Shown in pieces: positions 10,360 through 25,300 of a stretch of 64,000 nucleotides of DNA. Source of the DNA: Acholoe squamosa (lineage: Eukaryota > Annelida > Polychaeta > Phyllodocida > Polynoidae); assembly GCA_949317995.1 (NCBI GenBank), contig OX439037.1, positions 51,928,080 through 51,992,079 of the forward strand, read 5' to 3'. Within the stretch, counting starts at the first letter, position 1. Every line of letters starts with the position of its first letter. The notes under the pieces are model-generated. The model was not told the DNA's origin. It was given only the letters and a program-made list of their open reading frames with translations, and ran no database searches. The translations under genes and the position numbers were made by a program.

Positions 10360-13300
10360 TCGGCGTTCTAGTGGCTATGGTCGTAACTATGGTCGAGATA
10401 CACTGAAAGACCCACGGCCAATCACCAGCAAGAACTACAAGGATGTGTCCATTAGGAAGCTTGTCGAGGTGAGAACTACAAAATTTTCTATAACCAAAAC
10501 CAGCCTGCATTAAGTCAAAGGGCACACTACTATGTAGTTTGTGTTAAACTTCGCTTTTTTTTTCCAGTGGCACACTCGCTTTAATCTTAGTTGTTGAGCC
10601 ATAACCATAAATGGAAAATTAACTCGCTAATTGGTCGTCTTCATTGTTTTAATATGGCGACAAAATTGGATCAGAGATGCCACTATTCCTGGTCTATATG
10701 TAGGAGATTTTGTATTGAATTTACTAGGAAAGCTGTCAAACGTTATAGGTATTCCTTGTTTTTGTTGCCAATTGATTCAATCATAGCATCTACCATTCAA
10801 CAAATATACATCAAATTGACCTCTTTTCACTGCAATGTATACCATGATGTTGATGGTGAATTGCTCCTGTGATTTTCAGTTTTTGAGTGCAAACGGCTAT
10901 CCAAATCAACTGTCGCCAAAAATGCTGGTATCGCCACTTGCCCGTGACTTCCTAAATATCTTTGATGTGAGTTGTCAGATCTTGTATTACTTAAGAAGGT
11001 CCATGGAGAAAGGGACAGAGAGAGACAGATAAGAATGATTTTAGATTCGTAATGTTGTGTTATCTTTAAAAATGTCTTGGTCTTCCTTTCCTATTCTCTA
11101 TGTCATCTCTTTCGTTATTGACAGGGCTTCCCCAGCCCATTTACAATGGGTCTTTATTTCATCTCTTTTATGCCCCCCCCCCCTTTTTTTTATGTATGTC
11201 TGGTAACCCTCTGTGCTGAGACGAACACATCTATCCGACTGAAAGATAGCACTAATAATAGGTATTATGGGGGGAAAAAAACTTCCTATGATGAGGAAAC
11301 CTATGCTATTATGTCAGGAATATGTCCTGTATCTGCCTGAATCTTAACTGCAGACATTTATGTCGTTTTCCCCTCTCTGACAGTTTATGCTGAGATTCCT
11401 GGACCCTAAGGCAAAACTAGGCAAGAAGCATGAAGATGAAATTCCCACGAACTTCAAAAAGTGGAAGTACCCCTTCCAGATCTCCAAATCTGCTATGTTT
11501 GCTATCGGCAGCCCTCACACCTGGCCCACCCTGCTTGCCGCACTGACCTGGCTGCGTGAACTCATTGAGGTGTGTTGAAACTCCAATTTGAATAATAATT
11601 TTAAAACGTAGCTTGTTCTTTAATTTATTTTTCAATCATGAATCGCTGTACATCTTAGAGAATCAGTCAGTGTTGAGCAGACTAACTCTCACCGTATTTG
11701 TCTTTCGCAATAGTATGTTGCGGATATCGATATACAGAAGGCTCCCTTCCAGTCAGGTGACTTTGGTGAATCTACTGAAAATAAGGTAAGCTGATTGATT
11801 GTGGGTTGTTTGTTTTTTTTAAAGTGGGGGGCTTTCCCTTTTTTGAAACAATTTGGTCAAAATTTTTATCACAGTTTAAAGCAATTAATTATGTTGGCAA
11901 TATGAATTCATGTGAGTTAGAATCACTCAATGTATGTGAGTCTTTGTGTACATAATATATACGCCTATGCACCCTACATTAGCAACAGGGACTTTGAATA
12001 ATACCAACACATAAATACGTCAACTCATACAAGGCCCTTAGTGTTTAACAAGTTTGGGATATAGCTAATTTGCGACACCTTTTACAGTATCGAACAATAG
12101 ATAACCGTCTCTTTGTGTTAAAGACAATTTATTTCGGTTTCATTGCCTAGTTTTCACTATGCAGAAGCTGCCTACTTCCATGTACTGAAACAGGATTGAA
12201 ATATTGAATTGTGTTTGTTATTTTCACTACAGTACCTGTTTGAGTACATCGAGAAGGCCTATAAAATGTTCCTACAAGGATGTGATTCATTTGATGAGTT
12301 GGAGGAAGAATTGGCTAACAATATCAGTAAGTACCGGGTACTCATCATTAGATCATAGTGTAATGAACATAGAATGTTAATTATCGGCGGCTCGGTGGCT
12401 GCCACCAGATCGGGGCGGCAGTTGCATGTTCAGGCCACCAGGGAGTGCCTCGGTGGTGACGTCAGTGTCACGTGACGTTACATCCGGGTCTCCAGACTAT
12501 AAAATAAGCAGGTTCGGTGGATTAGAGTCAGACGTGATCAGAGACTTCATTGGTGGCTGTGGTTCCGGTGTCTGGTGGCTGGCAGCAAGTGTGGTCAAAG
12601 AGGGTGGGCATCTCATATACAAGTATAAAAGCTACAATCAAACTCAGTTTGATGCAAGCCAAGTGCTGATGTTAGAATCAAGACAAGTCAAGTAATAAAC
12701 ACAGAGATCGTCAGTTATCAACATTTTATTCTGTCGTTAAGCCTATTTCTGGTTATTAAACTGCTGTCTCAGGACTCAAAACTCGCCTAGAGCTACGTAA
12801 TTATAGCCTGTACACTGTCCAGTCAACATGCACCAATCCAACCTGCCCTCCCCACTCAAAACTCGCCTAGAATTAAGTAATTATAGCCTGTACACTGTCC
12901 AGTCAACATGCAACAACTGCCAGCACGTCATGATGACCAATGGGCATGATGCATAAACTTACACTGTCTAGCTTATCTCCACCACCACGACCCCCCTCCC
13001 TACACTGTAAAAAATGTGTGTTGAACTTACACTGTCTAGCTTTTCTCCACCACCAACCCTCCCTACACTGTAAAAAATGTGTTGAACTTACACTGTCTTG
13101 AACGGTATTTGTCAAAATGTCAGAGCGGGCTTCCCTAGCCCACTTAAAAGGGTCTGTTTCTCCTCTTTCCTATCCCCTCAGGATGTGTGTGGTGCACATA
13201 TGCGCGGGCACTGACACATTCCTCTGTGAAATTGTGTAATGTAGTTCTCGCCATGAATATGACCTTAGCTGTCGAAATGGCGTTAAACATCTATTACTCA

Positions 13301-16300
13301 CTCTCACTCAAAATGTCAGAACCTATGCAATTGGTCTTTTGACATTTGACATGGAAGCCTCTTCCTTAGGACTGAGTCCTTCACCTGGGACATTTTTTAT
13401 ATCCATACTGGAAAGCACCGTTTACCTGGAATCCGGATCGTCAGAAATCGAGTATAGAATCTGACTGGTCTCTCCCTCTCCTCCCACCCTTCTTGCCCGC
13501 CCAGACAGCTATGGGTCCTGACTGCTCATTTTGACCGGTGACCGGGATTTAGATGTATGGGAGGGTTATACCCCCTTCATCCGGTCTGCCCTAGAACGCT
13601 CCCGCGGTCCTTGTCTTTGATTGGCTGTGGTGGCATGACCCGGATTTCTCGGCGGCCATGCACAGTTAGGCCGACGCTTTGACCCTGTCACTGGCACCAA
13701 ACACGCAGTTAGGCACCTGAAGCTCGCTCTCCACATCGTAAATATGGTATAATTTATTGAACATCGTGGACAATAGTTTACAAGAGCTATGCTCTCACTG
13801 TCTTTACATTGGTGACAGCGGTGTTGCTTCTTTGTTGACGAACCCGCGCTAATTAGAATGGCTATGAGTGACAGAGAAGAGAAGAAACAATTAGAAGAAG
13901 CCCTTGGCGGAGGTAGGAAGGGCGAGTTGATAGAAATAGGGGATGAGAAAGTGAGTCTAAGAAGGGTAGGGGACCCGGCGGCCAGGGCCACCGGATCCAC
14001 CGAAGCAGACGACATGGTTGCTGGGGATTAGTGGTAGTGATAGGAGGGGGCCGATCGAGAAAATCGATGACAATAAGGCCACAGAGGAGGAGGCCACCAG
14101 ATACCGAGACAGTCGCCATTCCCTGCATTCCCCTGAAATAGAAATATTGGAGGGGGGGTTCGGTGGGCCATCCGGTGGGGGCCAGCGGGATGAGAGGCGG
14201 CGTACTGTACCACCAGGAGCCACCTGTCAAAGAAGGTACACGAGAGGAGGAGCAGCCCTTAGTGGGCAGAGATGAGCACAGAGGATTCCGGGTAGAGAAT
14301 CCTCCGGCAGAAAGGACACAGGGATGTGACTTGACCCGTGAGCTGAGTGGTACATCATACCACAGGGAGCAGAAGGCACGGGAGCCTACAAGAGCGGAGG
14401 GGCCGCCGGCGGAAAGGACACAGGGATGTGACCTGACCCGTGAGCTGAGTGGTACATCATACCACAGCCTACAAGAGCGGAGGGGCCGCCCGCGGAAAGG
14501 ACACAGGGACATGACTTGACCCGTGAGCTGAGTGGTACATCATACCACATGGAGCAGAAGGCACGGGAGCCTACAAGAGCGGAGGGGCCGCCATTAAGAG
14601 GCGGGGAAGAGCGCCCAGGGAGCAGGCGGAACCACACCGGGGGGTACTGTCTGCAGGGTAGGGATATGCACCGCGATCCGCCTGCCAAAGGAAGGGCCCA
14701 AGATGATAGGCCAAGGTCCAGTCCCTGCGATGATGATACACTATGGCTAGAGACCTCAACCAGGAAACCATTCCTTGAGGGTGGCCGAATGAGGAAACCG
14801 GTGGTTATGCCGGGAAAGTATGACGGGTCGGGGGATCTTGAGGAGTTCCTCTCGCACTTCGACTTGTGCGTAATGGCGAATGGATGGACACCTGTAGAGG
14901 CAGGCCGGAGTTGAGGCAGTGGATTTATCAGGAGGAGATGCCCATGCTGTTGAAGGCGGTGGAGAGGGGGGTGCGGGCCAAGCCCTACCTAAAGGCAGAG
15001 CGCAAGGTGTCCAATGTGCAGTCCTTCTCTCGATCCATGGCGGAAGAGATGTCGAAACTCAAGGAGGTGATCTTGGAGATAGAGCTAGACAAAGCTAGAC
15101 GAGAAACCCGGGGGAAACTCCTCAGAACTGAAGACAGGAAAAGGGCCCAAGTGCTTGGAGTGTGGGTCCACCGAGCATTTTAAGAAGAACTGTCCAGCCT
15201 GGCTGAAGCAAGTAGAAGCCGCAAAGAGGCGCGATACAGCTGCCAAGCCCTCGGGAAACTGAGCAGGGTCCCTCCATCCAGTCTGGACAGGATCCCTTGA
15301 AGGGAGAGTGGTAACCGAGCGGCTCTAGAACGCGGGTGGCTACCTTTAGGTTTTGGCGGAGGTGCATGGGGCCCCCCTCAGTTGTCACTTCAGGAGGGCT
15401 AAGAGTCCAACAGACCTACTATTGGCCCAACTACTGACGAGATGTGGTGAGGTGGCTGGTGATGTGCCCTCAATGCCTTAGCAGGAAATCAGCACCCCAC
15501 CCGTCGCGCGCTGGGATGCGACCACTAATCAGACTCCTAACTTCCTAATGCTAGGAAGGGAGACCTTGTTGCCCGGTGGGTTGATGTACCCCGTCCCGGA
15601 AGACTACCTTGTCTCGGGACGGCTGTGAGGACTTCGCTGCGGAGCTCCGTTACCAGATGGAGAAAGGCCACGAAAGCTTCAAATCTCATCTATCAGACAA
15701 TATTTTGTCCTTCATGGTGAGGGTTGTCTTTCTCTACGAAAAAAGCTGCTGTGCTTACGTTATGTTTTCGGGTGCCATACTGACTACAAGGCCCTTAATT
15801 AAGCATTGGGTCTATGGGTGCGATGGATTTTTGGCGATAGAATGAACACATGGGCTCCTATGCGAATTGTCAAATTAAGACGCTTTTTTTCAGCAGGTAA
15901 GCTTAGAATCCTTTCACCGTACTGCCTACGATGCAATAGCGAAAATAATATTCATATAGGAAGGTTTTTGTAGGACCGCCACAAAAATCTATTATTCTGT
16001 GCCCTTTCATATAATGTGAGACCGTTCATAAGAATGTTCATATAGAACCGTTCATACAGGACGCGAGCCACAAGAATCCATCATTCTGTGCCCTTTTATG
16101 TAATGTGAGACCGTTCATATAGGACCATTCATTGTAGGACCTTCTCAGGCTACCCGTCCCTGGGCCATAGGTGCATATATAACACCCATCAAATTTTTTA
16201 TTGCTGTTCTATATATAATTTTAAATCCTTGCCTGTGAGGTGTGCCCCTAACTTTTGCTGGTGCTATAAGGTACAGCAGGGATCCATCATGGGATTCACA

Positions 16301-19300
16301 TACATGTACACAATACGACATGACAATAACATGAGGAAGAAATCAAATTCATACAGTGTGATTTAAATCATTTTTAAAAGTTAAGTGTGTAAGTAACCGC
16401 CCTTTGCTTGTCGTGCACAGGGACATATGGGGAGATGGCTGACATGGACAAGATTGCCTCTGACAACCGCACTCTACATGAAGAACTTGGGCACCTCCAA
16501 CAACAACCGGTAAGTGCGGAAGCTGTTGGTTCATAAAGTCCTAGTAGATGGAGACACATGATTGTCTTACCTCATGAAACCTTGCATGTTATACACTGCA
16601 GCTTATACATAAAAAAAAAATTATCAAAATGATGTTAATTAGGGTTCCCACACGTCATGAAATGTTATAGAATAACAAGTCGTCAGGGAAAGTCATGAAA
16701 TGCCATGGAATTCCACTAAATTACATCTCAAGTACATGTATGACTTGCTGATTTTTGCCCTTGCCTGACTTACATTCCTTTAAGAATCCTGTTGTGCATG
16801 CACGAGCAAACACCACCCCTGAAAATTTTGAATGCCATTTTCCTTGTACGAGTGCTAAGGAGGGCTGTTTCGAAAAAAAGAAGGGTTTTATATCAGGTAA
16901 ATGTATGATTTCCAGATTTTTGCCCTTGCCGGACTTACATTCCTTTAAGAATCCTGTTGTGCATGCACAAGCGCACACCACCCCCTGCAAATTGTGTTAT
17001 CTTAATGTTCGTTTTTATATTTTGATCACTACCAGGATATGCTGCTGCAGAATAAGGAGTCCCATGCAAGTCTTACAATTGATGCTGAGAAGATCAAAAA
17101 CTATGATGGTCAGTTAGACGTGTACATAAAGAACAAATCAGACAGCGAGAGGCAGTTGGACACCGAACTTGCAGAAATGGGTAAGTGACAGTGACGTGAT
17201 TGAAATGGCTGTATCTTGTTAACTCAAAAGATGAGTTATAAGAGTCGGGTAAAAATAGACCCTAATTCAGTGCCTCCTAACAGTAGCTTAACAGAGAGAA
17301 AAATAAGACACTTTTAGCCCTATGTTTAATCCCATAGGTGGTGCAAAAAACCAAATATTCCCGCCTTTTTGGTCCGGAGTGGTGCGAATAATTAATTTGC
17401 CGTAATTCGATCCGTCCGCATTTCTCTATTGTCGTAAAAATGGTCGTTATTAATTTTTTTTTTTTTCAATTATTCATGGTTATTGAATTATAATATAGAA
17501 ATATGATAAAGAATGGACAAAGGATATGATTTGAATCGATATGTATCATTAAAAAGATAAAATAACTTTGTGTTTGCCCTGTCGTAAATTCGCATCACAA
17601 AGCCGTGGTCGTGCAAATTGACCCAAATAACCATGGAAAATGGGTCGGGCATGCGCAAATAGAACCAAAATCCAACATGGCGGACAGCGAGACGATCGAC
17701 TTGTGGGGCTATAACAGTAAATAGATAGGGTATATTCGATTCAATTTAATTGATATTGCCAAAGATGCATGGATTATATTCAAAAAGCCATTAATTTTAA
17801 GTTAAATCGATAGAATATATCATTTTTCCGTCGAAAATGCTACTTCCGGCAAGGAGGGGTCACGCATGCGCACAGAACATCAAATTCCAAAATGGCGGAC
17901 AACGACACGATCGACTTACGGTGCCATGTAAACTGCTGGATTATAACAAAATGGAGGAGAATTACACTGTCTCATGCGTTTTTATGGTTGATATGGATAA
18001 TTATTTAAGACCTGCTGGTATTGTGCAATGCTTAACACGCCAAGAGAAGAGTTATTCGCCAATGAAACATACGAGCGATAATGGATGCATTCTTCTTAGG
18101 CTTAACCATTGACAGTGATAATGCTCGAAGAAAACATGAGGTTATTATCAGAAGGGGCCTAAAAGAAGAGATTAAGTGCCCTTTCGAGTTACTTGCATTG
18201 CAAAATGCTGTCGTATATTACAGCATTACATTTATCCCACCCTCATAACTGAGACTTAACGTCTACTCACAAATGCTATAGATTTTTTTTCTTCACTGCA
18301 ATCAGCAACAAGAATGTATAAAAAAGGTATTTAAATTTCCACTACATATGTCAAACCCACCGATAGTGTTGTCACTTTTCCTACTTTTGCATCTCTCCCT
18401 GGCCTTTTCACTAGAATCTCTCCGTCAAAACAAGGTTGATATAGTTTGTTCGTTGAAATAAATTTTTTATTTCCTAAAACCCCAGACTGTACCTCATCAC
18501 CTTGTCATATGCTGAATTTCACAGAGGCAGAACATCAGGCTCTTTTGCAAGACAATGAACGTAAGAAGCAGATATTTGAAGCGCAGGAGTTTTCCCTTGA
18601 AGATGTTGAGCGGATAAATATGGAGAAGCAGGAACTTCACCGGTCTATTGAAGCTGTTGAGGCAGACATAAAGAATGATGAACAGCAGGTACACTCCTTA
18701 ACATATGAAATATTCTGTTTGCTATTTAAGTCCACCCATCATAAAATCATGTTACACCTTACATGGTTTTGTAAAGGTACAGACTAGTTTCCATTTAATA
18801 TGTGCATAATAACTTAAGTTGAACGATTTTCACATGAATACAATAGTTAACTGTTAACTTGATGTTTATAGGTGTGGGCAGAAGAAGTGCAACTTGGTAA
18901 GATCCAGCAGGGTATTGACCAGAAGTGTAGCATGTACAACCAGGCTGCCGCCCAGCTACGTCTTATACCAGCCTCTGCCGAGTACGCTGGTGGACAGGAC
19001 TATGAACTGACTGGCAAGGCCACCAGGTTCAATGATGAGTCTAACAAGTTTGTGAATGTTATCAAGGTAAGAGGACAAAGATGTCTTAAACATATTACCC
19101 TAAATATAGCTTTACCAGACCATACTAGCTTCAGAGTCTATGAACTCGGAAACATTACTTTCTTCAAGCAGAAAACAGACATAGCATGTTTCCCGACGCA
19201 TCGACGCGTGAGATAACCCCCAGTAGGGCATTTCTGACAGCCTCCCGTATACGTTGGCATGACAACGACCTGCCGCGTACACGTGCGCGCTGTTTGTTTT

Positions 19301-22300
19301 CTGCTTTAGAATTAGATGTTGCTGTTCACTCACCCAAACCTACACAACCAACCTTTTCTAGATCTACTTCTTTTTCTTAAGATATAGCATGACATTCTTC
19401 CCCAATTACTATATCGTTAGTTGACTGAAAATACATTGACAAGAGAACTGACTTTTCTTGGTAGCCGGGACTGCTTCAATTGAAAAAGCAGGTTAAGCAA
19501 CTCATGCACCAGACAACTGAGGAGCGCATCACGGAGGCTGAGGCAGTAGACCAGATGACAGAGCTCGTTAATGAGAAGCTTCAGGCCCTGTCACTACTTA
19601 ACACACAACACAAGCGGCTAGAGGATAGCATAGAATCCAGCAGACAGGTGAGGAACTGCTATCCTAAATTAATATCAAGAAAATGATTGGGTTCTCAAAA
19701 TGTATTTTCAGGGATGAAAGTATTATAGGGTTTTCCGTGACTTCAGGAATTTTTATGTTCCAAAGACATAAATATTGACGATGCAAAATCTATATTTTAA
19801 CGTGCTGGGGATTTTTGTGCTCATTCACTTTCATCCCTGCATTTTGGTGGTAGGGAATGGGGGATGCCCTGTGGGAATTGCACCAGCACTGTTGACTGAA
19901 TCAAGCCACTAAGAAATTCACATGCGTGACGTCGCCTGCATTTTTATACAGAAAAGTTATGGTAACTGACAAAGAAACCTCAATGCAAGTTCATGGTTTT
20001 ATCCCTTGCAAGATCACAGTATTGAAAATACAAAGACTTGTGACTTAATTGAGCTAAACTGTATGAAGACAAATTTGAGATGAAAACTACCTGGTAGGTA
20101 ACATGCGACAGGCTCCCCACCACAGAGAGAAACAGGGGACATGGCCAAAATATAGGTGACCTACAATACAACTTTCAGTGAGGACCCGGTGTCTCTAACC
20201 ACAGAATAGGTGATAACCTTAGCTTTCCCTGTGTATAACTCACAAAATGCCTTCATCTTGTCTCACAGACACATACCACAGAGATGGAGAAGCTGATGGC
20301 AGAGATTGACCTTCTCCAGGATGACCTGCTCCAGATGCGCAAACTCTCCTCCCGCCCACAAGAAGAGGCCAAGCAACAACTCGCTGCAGAGAAGCGACAG
20401 TAAGTCTTGTCTCTTCTAGGTTTAATATATACTACTTAAAGAGTAAGTTCCTGGGATAATGCTAAGACCTGTATTTTGTTAGCCAATTTGGCAACTTTGT
20501 TCACCTTTTGATTAGCCAAATTCAGTATCAATTAGCCAGACCTTTTTCCGTGTGAATTAAGCTAAATGTTGTATACATACATGCCCTTTTGTCGTGAAAA
20601 ATCACCCCTGCAAGTAGTTGAACATAACAATATCGTATATAAATAGGACCTTCACCAACCATTTTCAATACTCAAAATAATTAAGAAAAAACGCAATTTA
20701 GGGGAAAATATATTCCTGATAAAAGAATGATAGTTGTGAGAGCGTAAAGCAGAGTTATTTGAGTGGGGTCCTTTTTTTTTACGAGTCAAAGTTTGGTTTA
20801 AATTATAACTTACATGGTAACGAGCTTGAACGTTGAAAACTTTGACCTCGTTCTTTGGATCGGGGGTGGGAGAAAAGTTCTTTTACGTCTTTGAATAAAA
20901 ATAAAAAAGAATTTTTGTCTTTTTCCGTTGTCATTGTGTTCAACCAAGGGAGTTTAGCCATCCATGCTATTTCTTTTATATTGTTGCTATTTCGAAGCGA
21001 AAATATCTTGCGTTTTCAAGTTAAATGAAATATCGTAAACAGCAGCCGCCTATGGGAACAGGTTAAAGGGTTTCAGACGACCGACTTTTCTCATATTTCT
21101 CCTATCTTTTTTTGCAATATAGTAAGCTGGAATAGGTGGATTAACCCTTAGTCATAGTCATAGTTATTTCCACTCCAATCAATTATTTATGGTATTATCG
21201 ATCAAGAACAAACGGACAAGCAGAGAAGTCGATCGAAAAATCGCCATTCGCCAGTTGCTGTAGTTGCTTCCATAAAGTCCCTATTGGTGGGGCTGGTAAT
21301 TTGCGGCGCATGTGCGACAACCTACTTTCTGGGTCTTGCACATGCGCCGCACATTTAAAGAGCAAACACAGCCAAGTGTTTCGCTGGCACCGCAGTACCA
21401 GCAAAAATGTTGTTGCCGATGTCTGCGCTATCCGCCCAAATATCTTATTATTTGAAAGAAATCTTCCTTTATTGTCGCAGTACACATGGATTATTGTCAC
21501 AACTCGTCTTTGTTTGTCGCATGGTACCGAGAAATTGAAGGAAAATGTTAGATTTGAACAAAGCATGACAATGCGTCTAGCTGCGCGGCCCCGTTGGTGG
21601 ACCGAGATGAGTGGTCCGAGAACAGGTCTGTTTCATTCTTTCATCAGTACCCTCAAAACATCGCTGTAGAGGCCAAAAATGCTGGGGAAAGGCCAAAAGG
21701 GCCTGAAGACCGAGAGACATCATCGGGCGATAATAGGGTTCCGAGAGAAAGCCGATTTTCCAGAGGAGTCCATACCTGTTTGAATTTTTTTCCTACGACG
21801 ATTTGGTGGAAAGTTTTTTTCTCAGATCATCTTCCCATTTTTCTTATAAGAAGAAAGTGGAAAGTGAATGAAGAACGCACGTACATTGAAGGTAGATCAT
21901 ACTTGAAACTCCCTGATGAAATTTTATTAAGAGAATATGCATATGACTGGACTACTTTTAATAACACCAAAAATGTAAATGTTGTTTGGTATGAAATGGA
22001 AACTGCCATTAGAAGCATACTAAATCGATATTGCCCACTACACAAATTCCTAGTTAAAAAACAAAGGGATCCCTGGATGAACCAACAGGTCTATAGAACT
22101 ATTAGGGACAAAAACAAAGTGCTTTGGTCCGCCAGGAAATCAAAGAATGAAAACAAATGGATTCGTGCATCTGATTGTCGAAATAAGGCCAATAAAATAA
22201 TTGACAAAGCAAGGAAAAATTTCTTTAAAGAACAAATAGAGGAATATAAAAATGATCATAGGAAATTTTGGCGTACTACCGTAATCTCCCGCATAGAAGG

Positions 22301-25300
22301 CGCAGCTCGCATAGAAGGCGCCCCCCCCAACTCACAGGGGGTGTTTCACATAGAAGGCGCCCCCCCCCCACCCCCCGAGGGCAGATTTTTGCAGTTTAGT
22401 ACTGTTCTATAGTAAAAATACCCCCCCCCCTATAAGGCGCACCCCAAACTCAAGGCAATGGCCCTCCCGTGTATAAGACCCAGCAGCATTTTGTTTGGCG
22501 TAGAAGACATGCCTTATACGCGGGAGATTACGGTATAAATAATTTTAATTCCTGGTCACCTCAAAACTAAGCAAGAAATTACCCTGGTGGACCATGATAA
22601 TAACAATATGCCTGTTCCCAAGGATAAAGTTCCTAACTTTATAAATAATTATTTTACTCAAAAAGGCCCTGTCCTTGCAAAAGATTTATATATCCCATGG
22701 AAGCCTTATGATGAGTCAAGCATTAATGCATTGCATCCTTTTGTTACAAATGTCCAAGAAGTTATTAAGCTTGTGCATGATATCAACATTATAAAGTCCT
22801 CTGCAATTGATAATATTTCTACTAAGGTTCTTAAAACAGTGTTCAAACACTCACCTGATATGCTAGTAAAAATCTTCAACTTATCCTTTGCCACATACTC
22901 TGTACCTCCCTCATGGAAAATATCTAAAGTAACCCCGATCCCGACATCTGGTGATACAAAACTGGTGAATAATTACAGACCTATTTCCTTTTTACCATTG
23001 CCCTGCAAACTTCTAGAAGAAATTGTACATAACAGTATATGGTTTTTTGGTTAGAGAAAATATTCTGACCCCTCGACAGGGTGGTTTCAGTGCAGGTTTT
23101 AGCACAGTTGATACTCTATCAAAATGTACTGATGATATAAAAAGGGAATTAAATGTTGGCAATTCTACTGTCTCAGCCTTTATAGATCTAAGGAAAGCCT
23201 TTGACACCGTAGGTCACTCAGTCATTTTGATTAAATTACATCACTATGGAATATGTTCTGACAACATTCATTGGTTCGAAAATTACCTCACTGACAGACA
23301 ACAACTAGTGTATGCTAATGGTTTGAGCTCTGATCTGGAAGGAGTGGTCTGCGGTGTCCCTCAGGGCTCTATACTTGGTCCTCTGCTTTTTTTTAATCTA
23401 TGTAAATGATGTAATTAAATGTACCAAATCTTGTAAGATTAGGCTCTATGCTGACGATACTGTAATTTATTCCTCTTACAACAATTTTAATCAAGCTAAG
23501 ATAGACATAGAAAATTATTTCACTTGGTGTACTCAGAACAAGTTATCCATTAATGTTACGAAAACTAAAATCATGTTATTTACTTCATCCACTCAAAAAC
23601 TTAAAACGTACATGGATTATGCTGATATCTGCTTTACAACAACTTATGGTAATTACCTAGACCCCCTACAATATGACCAGAATAGATGTTTAAAAATCTG
23701 TTTGAAGGTACCTCATATTACTAATACCAATTATATTCATAATATTTCAGCTTGTAACTAGTTGATAGAAGGTTTGCCCATACTGTAAATTACATGTACA
23801 GCCATTCAAGATCTATGGATTATAAAGTTGTTAACAGATTACCAACTAGGCTACATGATGCTCCCTTATGTAAAACAACTACTCCAAACTGTGTTTCTTA
23901 CATTAAAAGTGTAGAATTCAATGGCGCCATAACATGGAATGCATTGACATGTGGTAGAAGGAACGCTGAAACCTTAGAAATATTTAAAACGGAAACTAGG
24001 AAGCATCTCAAATCCTAGCTACCCTATAGATAAATCTTTAATTGGATATAATTTACTTCAACCTATCTGGAATTATTTTCTGTCTTTTCCATTTTTTCCC
24101 CAATAAATTATACATAGATCTAGTGTCAAGTTTCAAAACCTTATATATCTAAAGAGGTAGGACCAGAAGGATCAACCCATAACACTAATATAGTGGGGAT
24201 GAGGTCCCTAGCCCGAGGTTCCCATAGGTGCCCAGATTGGCATGATGCGCTCTATCTCTGAATCCATCAGGAATATGGATCTAAAAGTTTAAAAAATGGA
24301 ATCGGCATGGTTGAAAACCTTGAAATTGATATGTTACATGTTGAAATCTGTCAATAAACAGCTGAGGAATAGGCATTGATTCATTTGTACATCATGCCTT
24401 GACTTGCATGATGCACTCTATCTCAGCAACCATCAAAGATATGGGTCTATAAGTTGAAAAAATAGAATCAGTATGCTTGAAAACATTAAAATTGATATAC
24501 TATACTTTGAAATCTGGCAATAAACATCTGATGAAGAGTCATTGATTCATTTGTGCATCATGCATGGACTTGTATGATGCACTCTATTTTAGCAACCATT
24601 GGGAATATGGGTCGAAAGTTTAAAAAAATAGAATTGGCAAACCTTGAGATTGATATATTACATGTTGAAACCCGTTGATAAACAGCAGAGAAAGATCCAT
24701 TGATTCATTTGTGCATCATGTCTTCACTTGCATTTGTCAAAATATGTCAGCACCTATGCACTTTTTGTTAGTAATTACTTGCTATTTGTCAGCAGTCAGT
24801 CAATAATGTAAGTAATTAGTCACATTTTGTCAATAATTAGTCAAAATATGTCAGAAATAATGCATGATTTGTCAGCAATTAGTCAATATGTGTCAGTACT
24901 TAGTTACTAAATATCAGCAATTACCGTAAACTCCTGCGTAGAAGATGCGCTGCGCGTATAAGACGCACCCCAAACTCAGCACATGCATTTTCGCGTATAA
25001 GACGCACATTTTAAGGCTGAAATTTGTAAGATAAATACATTTCTATAGTAAAATTACCCCTCGTATAAGACGCACCCCAAACTTGAAAAAATCCTATAAG
25101 ACCCCCCAGGCATTTGTTTGGCGTAGAGGACGCGTCTTATACGCGGGAGTTTACGGTAGTCAATATATGTTAGTAATTACTCACTATTTGTCAGCAATCA
25201 GCCAAATCAGTCAGTACTTGGTCATTATATAACAGCAATTAGTCCATATATGTCGGTAATTACTCACTATTTGTTAGCAATTAGTCAAAATATGTCAGTT

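Noticed and set aside
13862-14512. 216-codon ORF on the - strand
   Set aside because: It is antisense to the Gypsy gag and contains that gag's tandem repeat in reverse; low-complexity shadow.
16755-17117. 120-codon + strand ORF
   Set aside because: Covers the 169 bp direct repeat and reads into the NDC80 exon at 17036 in the wrong frame.
21301-21669. 122-123 codon ORFs on both strands
   Set aside because: Overlapping open frames on opposite strands in an NDC80 intron, without motif or splice support.
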